Source of the DNA: Streptomyces sp. NBC_00568 | Lineage (GTDB): Bacteria; Actinomycetota; Actinomycetes; Streptomycetales; Streptomycetaceae | NCBI RefSeq assembly: GCF_026341855.1 | Contig: NZ_JAPENW010000001.1 | Location: 5,819,001 to 5,883,000 of the forward strand | DNA length: 64,000 nt | Direction of reading: 5' to 3' | In this document: in pieces, positions 35,153-43,507 of the stretch | How positions within the stretch are numbered: position 1 is the first letter of the stretch | How the letters are laid out: every line of letters starts with the position of its first letter | Notes under the pieces: generated by a model | Seen by the model: only the letters and a program-made list of their open reading frames with translations | Databases searched by the model: none | What the model was told of the DNA's origin: nothing | Program-made: the position numbers and the translations under genes

Positions 35153-35824
35153 CTACTGCGCCCCGGGACGCACCAGCCCGCTCTCGTACGCGTACACCGC
35201 GGCCTGCACCCGGTCACGCAGCCCCAGCTTCGTCAGGACATGCCCCACATGCGTCTTGACCGTGGTCTCGCTGACGAACAGGTCGGCCGCGATCTCCGCG
35301 TTCGACAGCCCGCGCGCCACCAGCTTCAGCACCTCGACCTCGCGGTCGGTCAGCGTGTGCAACGTGTCCGGAACCGGCTCGTCGCCGGAAGGCAGATGGC
35401 CCGCGTACTTGTCGAGCAGCCGACGCGTGATGCTCGGCGCGAGCATCGCCTCGCCCGCCGCGACCACCCGGATCGCCTGCACCAGCTCATTCGCGGGCGC
35501 GTCCTTCAGGAGGAAGCCGCTGGCGCCCGCGCGCAACGCCTCCACCACGTACTCGTCGAGGTCGAACGTCGTCAGGACCAGCACCTTCGCCGGACCGTCC
35601 CGGCCGGGGCCGGTGATCTGCCGGGTCGCCTCCACACCGTCCATCCGCGGCATACGGATGTCCATCAGAACCACATCGGGCTGCAGGGCACGAACCTGAT
35701 CGAGCGCCTGGAGACCGTCACCGGCCTCGCCGACGACCGCCAGGTCCTGCTCCGCTTCCAGAATCATCCGGAAGCCGGTGCGCAGCAGCGGCTGGTCGTC
35801 GACCAGTAGGACGCGGATGGCCAC
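35153..35824 (-). CDS. NarL/LuxR-type response regulator
   Basis: 223 residues. Receiver domain 1-120 with acidic pocket D9/D10, phospho-acceptor D55 in VVLMDIRMPRMDG, Thr in LVLTTF and Lys in FLLKDA. A LuxR-type helix-turn-helix spans about 155-215 (LTDREVEVLKLVARGLSNAEIA). It would regulate transcription after phosphorylation. No histidine kinase gene is adjacent, so it is an orphan here. The GTG at 35824 is set by GGAGACTTAC; the longer frame would enter the RecB gene. Confidence 0.93.
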   Translation of the reverse strand: MAIRVLLVDDQPLLRTGFRMILEAEQDLAVVGEAGDGLQALDQVRALQPDVVLMDIRMPRMDGVEATRQITGPGRDGPAKVLVLTTFDLDEYVVEALRAGASGFLLKDAPANELVQAIRVVAAGEAMLAPSITRRLLDKYAGHLPSGDEPVPDTLHTLTDREVEVLKLVARGLSNAEIAADLFVSETTVKTHVGHVLTKLGLRDRVQAAVYAYESGLVRPGAQ

Positions 35825-35838
35825 GTAAGTCTCCTTCG

Positions 35839-36783
35839 CTAGTCCGGCCCCATTCTGCCCTGCTCCCGGGGCCCCGACTCGGGCGCCCTGACCGGGAGCG
35901 GATACACCGGGGGAGTACCACCGAATTCCGGGCACACCGCCTGGTGGTCGCACCAGCCGCAGAGCTTGGTGGGACGCGGCCGCCACTCACCCGTCTCCGT
36001 CGCCAGCCGGATGGCGTCCCACAGGGCCAGCAGCTTGCGCTCGACCCGCTCCAGGTCCTCGATCACCGGGTCGTACGTCAGCACGTCACCGCTGCCGAGA
36101 TAGACGAGCTGGAGCCGGCGCGGAACCACCTGCTTCAGCCGCCACACCACCAGCGCGTAGAACTTCATCTGGAACAGGGCACCCTCGGCGTACTCCGGCC
36201 GCGGCGCCTTTCCCGTCTTGTAGTCGACGATCCGGACCTCACCCGTCGGGGCCACGTCGACCCGGTCGATGATGCCGCGCAGAGTCAGCCCGGAATCGAG
36301 CCGCGCCTCGACGAACAGCTCCCGCTCCGCCGGTTCGAGCCGCGTCGGGTCCTCCAGCGTGAACCAGCGCTCCACCAGCTGCTCGGCCTCGGCGAGCCAG
36401 CCCGCCAGCCGCTCGCCCTCCGGGTCGTCGGCGAACAGCTCCACGACCTCCGGCCTGCTCTCCCGCAGCCGGTCCCACTGGCCGGGGATCAGCGACTTGG
36501 CGCGCGGCGCGGTCCGGTCCACGGCCGGGGCGTCGAAGAGCCGCTCCAGGACCGCGTGCACCAGCGTCCCCCTGGTCGCCGCCGCACTCGGCTTCTCGGG
36601 CAGCTTGTCGATCACCCGGAAGCGGTACAGCAGCGGACACTGCATGAAGTCACTGGCACGCGAGGGCGACAGCGAAGCCGGCGCGCGCGCGACCACCGGG
36701 GCCGGTCCGTCGCCGGCGGTCGCGACGGCTTCGGTGGCCGCGGCCGCTTCGTCGGGCGCTGCGCCCTCGGTGCTGGTTTCCAT
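35839..36783 (-). CDS. RecB-family PD-(D/E)XK exonuclease with Fe-S cluster motif
   Basis: 314 residues. Nuclease motifs GTLVHAVLERLF, ELFVEARLD / GIIDRVDV and VRIVDYKTGK form the RecB/Cas4-like active site. One Cys in MQCPLLYRFR and three in LCGWCDHQAVCPEF form a 4Fe-4S cluster arrangement as in AddB and Cas4. The N-terminal 40 residues are Ala/Glu-rich and disordered. Probably a DNA-repair nuclease; it stands alone without helicase modules. No CRISPR genes are nearby, so Cas4 is unlikely. Predicted leaderless start. Confidence 0.88.
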   Translation of the reverse strand: METSTEGAAPDEAAAATEAVATAGDGPAPVVARAPASLSPSRASDFMQCPLLYRFRVIDKLPEKPSAAATRGTLVHAVLERLFDAPAVDRTAPRAKSLIPGQWDRLRESRPEVVELFADDPEGERLAGWLAEAEQLVERWFTLEDPTRLEPAERELFVEARLDSGLTLRGIIDRVDVAPTGEVRIVDYKTGKAPRPEYAEGALFQMKFYALVVWRLKQVVPRRLQLVYLGSGDVLTYDPVIEDLERVERKLLALWDAIRLATETGEWRPRPTKLCGWCDHQAVCPEFGGTPPVYPLPVRAPESGPREQGRMGPD

Positions 36784-36791
36784 GACGACAG

Positions 36792-36797
36792 ACTCTA
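36792..36797 (-). promoter_or_regulatory. -10 element of the RecB-like gene
   Basis: Minus-strand TAGAGT, eight bases, then the ATG at 36783; no ribosome site. Confidence 0.55.
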
Positions 36798-36958
36798 CGG
36801 CCCGCCACTGACAGTGACCCCGTCCCGGCGGTCGCGACGGCGCGGAAAACAGAGGGGGTGCCGGGGCGGAACGTGCCGCGACCGCCGCATACCATCGACC
36901 ACAGACCCTCCTGCTCCGCACGACCGGGGGCGGGAGACGCTTCGAACGAGGGGACATC

Positions 36959-38689
36959 GTGGACGAGAGCGGCGGGAGCGGGCAGCCGCGGTCCGGTACC
37001 GGCGAGGCGACCGAGCACGACGAGAGGCCCCGGGCCTCCGCCGAGCCGGCCGCCGACGCCACACGCACCGGAGAAGCCGGGCCCGAGACCCCCACCGGGC
37101 CGGCACCCACGGCCCCCGATCACGACTCCCGGACCGAGGCGGACACCGACCGGGACACCGCCGCCCCCGACGAGACCGCGACGCCCGTCCGGGCCGAGGC
37201 CGGCTCCCGCTCCCCGGCCCCCACCGGGCCCGGGGCCGACGACGGCACCACGACCCACGACGGGACCGGATCCGAGGAGCACCCGGAGACCGGTCCGGAG
37301 TCCGCGCCCGGCACCGGAGCGTCCCGGGACCCGCTCGCCAAGGCCCCCGCCGCCACCGAGCACACCGAGCACACCGAGGGGACCGGAGCCCACGGCGAGC
37401 CCCCCGAGACGTCCGACGGCCCCGACCGGCCCCACGGCGAGCCGTCGTCCTTCACCGCCCGTGACGACCTCACCGACGCCCACCGGACCCTTGCCCACAC
37501 GGGCAACGGCAAGCGGCGCCCGCCGCGCCGCCCGAAGGAGCCCGGCGGCGGACTGCTGATGGGCCGGCCGTTCGGCGTGCCCGTCTACGTCGCGCCCAGC
37601 TGGTTCCTCGTCGCGGCCCTGATCACCTGGGTCTTCGGCGGCCAGCTCGACCGCGTCCTGCCCGAACTCGGCGCAGCCCGCTACCTCGTGTCCCTCTTCT
37701 TCGCGGTCGCCTTCTACGCCTCCGTACTCGTCCACGAACTCGCCCACACCGTCGCGGCCCTCCGCTTCAAACTGCCCGTGCGCCGGATCCAGCTCCAGTT
37801 CTTCGGCGGTGTCTCGGAGATCGAGAAGGAGGCCGAGACCCCGGGCCGCGAGTTCGTGCTCGCCTTCGTCGGCCCGCTGCTCTCCCTCGTCCTGTCCGGC
37901 GTCTTCTACCTGGCCATGCTGCCCGTCGAGCCCGGCACGGTCCCCGGCGTCCTGCTGGCCGGCCTGATGATCTCCAACCTCATCGTGGCCGCCTTCAACC
38001 TGCTGCCCGGCCTGCCCCTCGACGGCGGCCGCATGCTCCGGGCCGTCGTCTGGAAGATCACCGGCAGGCCGATGAGCGGCACCGTCGCCGCCGCCTGGGT
38101 CGGCCGCGCCCTCGCCGTCTCCGTACTCATCGGACTGCCCCTGCTCACCCAGTCCGAGGCCCTCGGCGCCGCCCCCGAGGACCTCGGCGGCATGGACACC
38201 GTCACCGACGCCCTGCTCGCCGCCATCCTCGCGGCGATCATCTGGACCGGCGCCGGCAACAGCCTCCGGATGGCCCGGCTGCGCGAACACCTGCCGGAAC
38301 TGCGCGCCCGCTCCCTCACCCGGCGCGCGGTCCCCGTCGAGACCGGCACCCCGCTCTCCGAGGCGCTGCGCCGCGCCAACGACGTCGGCGCCCGCGCCCT
38401 GGTCGTCGTCGACGCCGACGGCGAACCGCTCTCCCTGGTCCGAGAGGCCGCCATCGTCGGCGTCCCCGAGCACCGTCGCCCCTGGGTCGCCGTCAGCGGC
38501 CTCGCCCAGGACCTCACCGACGGCATGCGGGTCTCCGCCGAACTCGCAGGCGAGGACCTCCTCGACGCCCTGCGCGCCAGCCCCGCCACCGAGTACCTGG
38601 TGGTGGAGGACTCCGGCGAGATCTACGGCGTCCTGTCCGCCGCCGACGTGGAGCGCGCCTTCGTGAAGGCCATGGCCCGGCCCTCCTGA
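36959..38689 (+). CDS. Site-2-type metalloprotease (M50) with CBS domains
   Basis: 576 residues. About 1-195 is a disordered acidic/Pro/Thr extension. After a short basic segment, membrane helices contain the zinc site HELAH (259-263) and the second motif NLLPGLPLDGGR. The C-terminal 120 residues resemble a CBS pair (RRANDVGARALVVVDADG ... TEYLVVEDSGEIYG) that can sense adenosine nucleotides. It belongs to the M50B/Rip3-like branch that cleaves membrane proteins such as anti-sigma factors; the substrate is unknown. The GTG at 36959 has GAGGGGA upstream. The extension is far longer than usual for this family as I know it. Confidence 0.87.
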   Translation: MDESGGSGQPRSGTGEATEHDERPRASAEPAADATRTGEAGPETPTGPAPTAPDHDSRTEADTDRDTAAPDETATPVRAEAGSRSPAPTGPGADDGTTTHDGTGSEEHPETGPESAPGTGASRDPLAKAPAATEHTEHTEGTGAHGEPPETSDGPDRPHGEPSSFTARDDLTDAHRTLAHTGNGKRRPPRRPKEPGGGLLMGRPFGVPVYVAPSWFLVAALITWVFGGQLDRVLPELGAARYLVSLFFAVAFYASVLVHELAHTVAALRFKLPVRRIQLQFFGGVSEIEKEAETPGREFVLAFVGPLLSLVLSGVFYLAMLPVEPGTVPGVLLAGLMISNLIVAAFNLLPGLPLDGGRMLRAVVWKITGRPMSGTVAAAWVGRALAVSVLIGLPLLTQSEALGAAPEDLGGMDTVTDALLAAILAAIIWTGAGNSLRMARLREHLPELRARSLTRRAVPVETGTPLSEALRRANDVGARALVVVDADGEPLSLVREAAIVGVPEHRRPWVAVSGLAQDLTDGMRVSAELAGEDLLDALRASPATEYLVVEDSGEIYGVLSAADVERAFVKAMARPS

Positions 38690-38718
38690 CGATGGTCGGA
38701 GGCCCCGTCCGGGACCGG

Positions 38719-38724
38719 TAGGCT
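38719..38724 (+). promoter_or_regulatory. -10 element of trmI, leaderless
   Basis: TAGGCT, six bases, ATG at 38731. Confidence 0.6.
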
Positions 38725-38730
38725 GTTCAC

Positions 38731-39633
38731 ATGTCCGAACCGACCGGTGCCGCCCGCAGGCGCGGGCCCTTCAAGGTCGGGGACCAGGTTCAGCTGACCG
38801 ACCCCAAGGGCCGCCACTACACGTTCACGCTCGAGGCCGGGAAGAATTTCCACACCCACAAGGGTTCCTTCCCCCACGACGAGCTGATCGGTGCTCCCGA
38901 GGGCAGCGTTGTCCGCACCACGGGAAACGTCGCCTATCTCGCGCTGCGCCCCCTGCTCCCCGACTACGTCCTGTCCATGCCCCGCGGCGCCGCCGTGGTC
39001 TACCCCAAGGACGCGGGGCAGATCCTGGCCTTCGCCGACATCTTCCCCGGCGCCCGCGTCGTGGAGGCGGGGGTCGGCTCCGGCTCGCTCAGCAGCTTCC
39101 TGCTGCGCGCCATCGGCGACCAGGGCATGCTGCACTCCTACGAGCGCCGCGAGGACTTCGCCGAGATCGCCCAGCAGAACGTGGAGCGCTACTTCGGCGG
39201 ACCGCACCCCGCCTGGCAGCTCACCGTCGGTGACCTCCAGGACAACCTGAGCGACACCGACGTCGACCGCGTCATCCTCGACATGCTCGCCCCCTGGGAA
39301 TGCCTGGAGGCGGTCTCCAAGGCGCTCGTCCCCGGCGGCATCCTCTGCTGCTACGTGGCGACCACCACCCAGCTCGCGCGGACCGTCGAGTCGATCCGCG
39401 AGATCGGCTGCTTCAACGAGCCGACCGCCTGGGAATCGATGATCCGCAACTGGCACATCGAGGGCCTGGCCGTCCGCCCGGACCACCGGATGATCGGCCA
39501 CACCGGCTTCCTGCTCACCGCCCGCCGCCTCGCGGACGGCGTCGAACCGCCCATGCGCCGCCGCCGCCCCGCCAAGGGCGCGTACGGCGAGGACTACTCC
39601 GGTCCGAACGCCGACGGCGGCGCCGCCCGCTGA
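38731..39633 (+). CDS. trmI: tRNA (adenine-58-N1)-methyltransferase
   Basis: 300 residues. Class I SAM-dependent methyltransferase that makes m1A58 in the T-loop. It has the TrmI N-terminal beta domain (VQLTDPKGRHYTFTLEAGKNFHTHKG), the MPRGAAVVYPKDAGQIL linker, the SAM motif VVEAGVGSGSLSSFLLRA, and DRVILDMLAPWE at the active site. The C-terminal 30 residues are a basic tail. It works as a tetramer. The position beside the Pup-proteasome genes matches other actinobacteria. Confidence 0.94.
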   Translation: MSEPTGAARRRGPFKVGDQVQLTDPKGRHYTFTLEAGKNFHTHKGSFPHDELIGAPEGSVVRTTGNVAYLALRPLLPDYVLSMPRGAAVVYPKDAGQILAFADIFPGARVVEAGVGSGSLSSFLLRAIGDQGMLHSYERREDFAEIAQQNVERYFGGPHPAWQLTVGDLQDNLSDTDVDRVILDMLAPWECLEAVSKALVPGGILCCYVATTTQLARTVESIREIGCFNEPTAWESMIRNWHIEGLAVRPDHRMIGHTGFLLTARRLADGVEPPMRRRRPAKGAYGEDYSGPNADGGAAR

Positions 39634-39651
39634 CGTACCCAACGCACCATT

Positions 39652-39695
39652 GATGTGGCCGAGTTCCCGGACGTCCCCGGGAACTCGGCCACATC
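39652..39695 (+). terminator. trmI terminator
   Basis: GATGTGGCCGAGTTCCCGG and CCGGGAACTCGGCCACATC form a perfect 19-bp stem with a six-base loop, followed by GCTTT. Confidence 0.92.
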
Positions 39696-40041
39696 GCTTT
39701 CCCGTTGACGCACCACCAGATCCCGTCCGCCCGCCGTCCGTCGAGCGCCCGCCGACGGGTCCGCCGAGCGCGGCCACAGCGTGCCCGCAAGGATGCTGAC
39801 GGTGCGTCGGCAACACGGTGGGCGGGTGGGCGGGCCGTCCGATCCGTCGCACGGAAGACGGTCGGCGGTGCTGCCGCGTCCGTGAGCCGGCCGCCTCGCA
39901 CGGCTGCCGACAGGTCCGTCACGAACCCGGCCGACCGGCCTGCGGCGCGCGCGAACCGACCGCCCGGAGGCAGCCGATCGGGCTCCCTCCAGAACCCGGC
40001 CGACAGGTCCGCCGAGCCCGGCACCAGGTCGCGCGGCAGGC

Positions 40042-40087
40042 GGTCCGCAGGTCCCAGAGGAACCGGTCCGCAGGTCCCAGAGGAACC
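40042..40087. repeat. 23-base perfect tandem duplication
   Basis: Two identical 23-base units (40042-40064 and 40065-40087) beginning GGTCCGCAGGTCCC. A shorter related copy follows. Confidence 0.9.
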
Positions 40088-40210
40088 GGGCCGCACCTCA
40101 AGACTCCCTCCCGGCGCATCCGCCGGGGCCGTGCAGGCACGCCCCCGGCACGGCGCGGAAAGCCCTGCCGGACTTCTTCACAACTCCGGACCCCGCCGTT
40201 CCACCAGGCT

Positions 40211-40224
40211 GTGACGTGTGGCAC
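40211..40224. promoter_or_regulatory. Possible Crp site
   Basis: GTGACGTGTGGCAC fits GTG-N6-GNCAC exactly and lies 54 bases before the GTG at 40278. Confidence 0.4.
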
Positions 40225-40277
40225 CATGCGGGACACCCCAACCCCCACCGGCACAGCCCTCACGGGAGACACTCCTA

Positions 40278-40853
40278 GTGCAGCAATCCGCCGTCCCGGA
40301 ACTGGCACACACGCACACCAGCCCCATCCAGTGGGTCGCCACGGCCACCGCCATCGCCGGAGTCGTGGCGCTGTCCTCGCTCCTCCAGCCCGATCCCGCG
40401 ACGGCGGCCCAGCCCGGCGCCGGCGCGACGTCGGCGGCAGCCCCGGTGGCCGCCCCCGACCCGGCCGGCGTGGACTTCCCGATCACCTGCGGGCCCACCA
40501 AAGTGCTCGTCGAGAAAAAGGCCTCCGGGGACCTGGACGGCGACGGCCGCCGCGAGACCGTGGCCGTCGTCCGCTGCGACGCCGGCTCGGGCACCCCGCC
40601 CAGCGGCGTCTACGTCCTCACCCAGGCCGAGGGAGCGAAGGAGCCCCGCGTCGTGGCGACCCTGGTCGACCCCAAGGACCGCCTCAGCGTCACCGACTTC
40701 GCGGTGCGCGACGGAGCCGTCACCGCCACGCTCCTCGGCTACTCCTCGGCCGACGTACCGAGTTGCTGCCCGGACGTGAAGGACAGCGCCAAGTGGCAGT
40801 GGAAGAACGGCGCGTTCGTGCGCTCGACACCGCCCGAAGCACGGAGCGTGTGA
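40278..40853 (+). CDS. Secreted or membrane-anchored hypothetical protein
   Basis: 191 residues. A hydrophobic helix (about 19-35) with AAxA sites after it (ATAA near 44) suggests export or anchoring, followed by an Ala/Pro-rich linker. The globular part contains SGDLDGDGRRETVAVV, an FG-GAP/EF-hand-like Asp-rich calcium loop, and Cys residues in ITCGPTK, VRCDAG and SCCPD. Probable extracytoplasmic protein of unknown function. The GTG at 40278 has GGGAG upstream; the longer ATG start at 40218 would include the ribosome site. Confidence 0.75.
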   Translation: MQQSAVPELAHTHTSPIQWVATATAIAGVVALSSLLQPDPATAAQPGAGATSAAAPVAAPDPAGVDFPITCGPTKVLVEKKASGDLDGDGRRETVAVVRCDAGSGTPPSGVYVLTQAEGAKEPRVVATLVDPKDRLSVTDFAVRDGAVTATLLGYSSADVPSCCPDVKDSAKWQWKNGAFVRSTPPEARSV

Positions 40854-40884
40854 GCGCCCCCTCACAGCGCCCGGACAAAAGAAA

Positions 40885-40909
40885 ACACCCTCCGCGCGGC
40901 GGAGGGTGT
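40885..40909 (-). terminator. Ferredoxin-gene terminator
   Basis: ACACCCTCCGC/GCGGAGGGTGT, an 11-bp stem with a three-base loop. On the minus strand it is followed by TTTTC, so it is a classical intrinsic terminator. It can also end the plus-strand gene. Confidence 0.85.
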
Positions 40910-40947
40910 GAGGAACCAGACATCGGTGACGTGGAGTATCCGAAAAA

Positions 40948-41253
40948 TCACTCCGCGTCGGGGCCGTAGACCTCGACCTTGTCCGAAACCCGACGGACAT
41001 GGATGCAGTCGCCCGGGCACTCCTTCGCCGAGTCGGTCACATCGCGCAGAAGCGGCAGCGGTACGGGCGTTGTGGCGCCCACGGCCTGCAGCAGCTCGTC
41101 CTCCGGGCTCTTCACGTAGGCCAGACCGTCGATGTCCAGCTCAAAGACCTCGGGCGCGTACTGGACGCAGATCCCGTCGCCGGTACAGAGATCCTGGTCG
41201 ATCCAGACCTCAAGCGCCTCGCCGTCGACTCCGGCCTCCTGCTGCACGGTCAT
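40948..41253 (-). CDS. Ferredoxin (3Fe-4S type)
   Basis: 101 residues. Cluster motif DLCTGDGICVQYAPEVF (C-x5-C) and KECPGDCIHV later in the chain match actinobacterial 3Fe-4S ferredoxins that serve cytochromes P450 or other oxygenases. The acidic composition also fits. The ATG at 41253 follows AGGAGAA. It is transcribed away from arc, sharing the upstream region with it. No P450 lies in the window, so its partner is unknown. Confidence 0.9.
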   Translation of the reverse strand: MTVQQEAGVDGEALEVWIDQDLCTGDGICVQYAPEVFELDIDGLAYVKSPEDELLQAVGATTPVPLPLLRDVTDSAKECPGDCIHVRRVSDKVEVYGPDAE

Positions 41254-41462
41254 TTCTCCTGCCGTTTTCTGCGTCGAGCGGACCGAAGACTGGGGAATCG
41301 GGCCAGCTCTGACGGGTGTTGAACACTTCGACCCTACCTCCGCCCGCTTCCCAATCATGTTCGGTGGGTATTCCCCTGGCGTGAGGGAGAGCGCAAGGGT
41401 GAAGATCGGACACACCCCTACAGTCTTTGTGATCTAGGGGTTTCAATCGACACCCACCCAGG

Positions 41463-41468
41463 TAGGGT
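41463..41468 (+). promoter_or_regulatory. -10 element of arc
   Basis: TAGGGT about 39 bases before the arc start. The GGAGGAGGTGAGG ribosome site follows. Confidence 0.55.
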
Positions 41469-41506
41469 CTGGAAGCGTCCAGCTCCCCTTGGAGGAGGTG
41501 AGGACC

Positions 41507-43273
41507 GTGGCAGCCCACGACGACGACATGAACCGCGGCATCCGCCCGGGACGAGGGTCCGATGACCCCGCCGGGCAGATTGCCTACCTTGAGCAGGAGA
41601 TCGCCGTCCTGCGACGCAAGCTCGCCGACTCTCCGCGGCACACGAGGATTCTCGAAGAGCGGATCGTCGAGTTGCAGACGAACCTGGCAGGCGTGTCCGC
41701 ACAGAACGAGCGGCTCGCGAACACGCTCCGTGAGGCCCGCGATCAGATCGTGGCCCTCAAGGAAGAAGTCGACCGGCTAGCACAGCCGCCGGCCGGCTTC
41801 GGTGTCTTCCTCACGGCGAATGAGGACGGCACGGCGGACATCTTCACCGGGGGCCGCAAGCTCCGGGTGAACGTCAGCCCCAGCGTGGAGCTCGAAGAGC
41901 TCAGGCGCGGCCAGGAAGTGATGCTCAACGAAGCTCTCAACGTGGTCGAGGCCATGGAATACGAGAGCGTGGGCGACATCGTCACCCTCAAGGAGATCCT
42001 CGAGGACGGCGAGCGCGCCCTCGTACAGGGGCACACCGACGAGGAACGGGTGGTCCGGCTCGCCGAGCCGCTCCTGGACGTCAATATCCGTCCCGGGGAC
42101 GCCCTGCTCCTCGAACCCCGTTCCGGCTATGTCTACGAGATCGTTCCCAAGAGCGAGGTCGAGGAACTCGTCCTCGAAGAGGTCCCGGACATCGGCTACG
42201 AGCAGATCGGCGGTCTGGGCGGCCAGATCGAGATGATCCGCGACGCGGTCGAGCTCCCGTACCTCTACCCCGACCTCTTCAAGGAACACGAACTGCGGCC
42301 GCCCAAGGGCGTCCTGCTGTACGGGCCCCCCGGATGCGGAAAGACGCTCATCGCCAAGGCCGTGGCCAACTCACTGGCCAAGAAGGTCGCCGAAGTGACC
42401 GGACAGGCCACCGGCAAGAGCTTCTTCCTCAACATCAAGGGCCCCGAGCTCCTGAACAAGTACGTCGGCGAGACCGAGCGGCAGATCCGCCTCGTCTTCC
42501 AGCGTGCACGGGAGAAGGCCAGCGAGGGCACCCCTGTCATCGTCTTCTTCGACGAGATGGAATCCCTCTTCCGCACCCGTGGATCAGGCGTCAGCTCGGA
42601 CGTGGAGAACACCATCGTCCCGCAGCTGCTCGCCGAGATCGACGGCGTGGAGGGCCTGCAGAACGTGGTGGTCATCGGCGCCTCGAACCGCGAGGACATG
42701 ATCGACCCCGCCATCCTGCGGCCCGGACGACTCGACGTGAAGATCAAGATCGAGCGCCCGGACGCCGAAGCGGCGAAGGACATCTTCCAGAAGTACCTCA
42801 CCGAGCGTCTCCCGCTGCACTCCGAGGACGTGGGAGAGCACGGCGGCGACAGGGCGGCCACCGTCCACGGCATGATCCAGACAGCCGTGGAGCAGATGTA
42901 CGCCGAGTCGGAGGAGAACCGCTTCCTGGAGGTCACCTACGCCAACGGTGACAAGGAAGTCCTTTACTTCAAGGACTTCAATTCCGGCGCCATGATCGAG
43001 AACATCGTGGGCCGCGCCAAGAAGATGGCCATCAAGGACTTCTTGGAACACAGCCAGAAGGGCCTTCGGGTCTCCCATCTCCTCCAGGCCTGCGTGGACG
43101 AGTTCAAGGAGAACGAGGACCTGCCGAACACCACGAACCCGGACGACTGGGCCAGGATCTCCGGAAAGAAGGGCGAACGGATCGTTTACATCCGTACGCT
43201 CATCACCGGAAAGCAGGGCGCGGACACCGGACGCTCCATCGACACGGTGGCCAACACCGGTCAGTACCTGTAA
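41507..43273 (+). CDS. arc: Proteasomal ATPase ARC (Mpa)
   Basis: 588 residues, the length I recall for the S. coelicolor protein. An N-terminal coiled coil (about 25-85, binds Pup) and OB domains precede one AAA+ module: Walker A GPPGCGKT (about 273), Walker B VIVFFDEMES, the pore loop region and the arginine-finger segment. It ends with the GQYL tail that docks into the 20S pockets and opens the gate. It unfolds pupylated proteins and threads them into PrcBA. The GTG at 41507 fits the ribosome site; TTG 41489 and GTG 41498 are alternatives. A terminator follows. Confidence 0.96.
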   Translation: MAAHDDDMNRGIRPGRGSDDPAGQIAYLEQEIAVLRRKLADSPRHTRILEERIVELQTNLAGVSAQNERLANTLREARDQIVALKEEVDRLAQPPAGFGVFLTANEDGTADIFTGGRKLRVNVSPSVELEELRRGQEVMLNEALNVVEAMEYESVGDIVTLKEILEDGERALVQGHTDEERVVRLAEPLLDVNIRPGDALLLEPRSGYVYEIVPKSEVEELVLEEVPDIGYEQIGGLGGQIEMIRDAVELPYLYPDLFKEHELRPPKGVLLYGPPGCGKTLIAKAVANSLAKKVAEVTGQATGKSFFLNIKGPELLNKYVGETERQIRLVFQRAREKASEGTPVIVFFDEMESLFRTRGSGVSSDVENTIVPQLLAEIDGVEGLQNVVVIGASNREDMIDPAILRPGRLDVKIKIERPDAEAAKDIFQKYLTERLPLHSEDVGEHGGDRAATVHGMIQTAVEQMYAESEENRFLEVTYANGDKEVLYFKDFNSGAMIENIVGRAKKMAIKDFLEHSQKGLRVSHLLQACVDEFKENEDLPNTTNPDDWARISGKKGERIVYIRTLITGKQGADTGRSIDTVANTGQYL

Positions 43274-43282
43274 AAGACAGGG

Positions 43283-43317
43283 CGGCTGCGGGTGCCCTCG
43301 GCGGGTACCCGCAGCCG
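43283..43317 (+). terminator. arc terminator
   Basis: CGGCTGCGGGT/ACCCGCAGCCG (11 bp) with a U-rich tail (TGTTTTTC) directly after it: a textbook intrinsic terminator, rare in this genome. Confidence 0.93.
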
Positions 43318-43387
43318 ACTGTTTTTCAGGACAAGGCCGGAGCACAGCAATGACGCAAATGATCTCCCCACCAGCGCAAAGGCGTTC

Positions 43388-43393
43388 TAGGCT
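43388..43393 (+). promoter_or_regulatory. -10 element of the dop transcript
   Basis: TAGGCT in an AT-richer patch (TTCTAGGCTCTTTCG) 115 bases before dop, just after the arc terminator. Confidence 0.45.
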
Positions 43394-43507
43394 CTTTCGT
43401 ACCGCCGAGTCGCGCAGTGCGGGGACGGGCACCGCACACGCACCGGAGCGCCAGCGGTACTTGAGCAGCGCCCCCGACCGAGGGCGCCGCCGGGCAAGGA
43501 GGGCCGC

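Larger units (their letters stand above)
39696..40277. other. Gene-free GC-rich repetitive region
   Basis: About 580 bases with no gene I can support. Dispersed copies of a CCCGGCCGACAGGTCCG-like element and Arg/Pro-coding shadow frames dominate. It ends with the promoter region of the gene at 40278. Confidence 0.5.

Noticed and set aside
35839..36783. Cas4 nuclease of a CRISPR system
   Set aside because: The motifs are shared with RecB/AddB nucleases and there is no cas gene or array in the window.
39818..40969. 383-codon open frame over the repeat region and the small exported protein gene
   Set aside because: Low-complexity Arg/Gly/Pro translation in the wrong frame relative to the supported gene at 40278.
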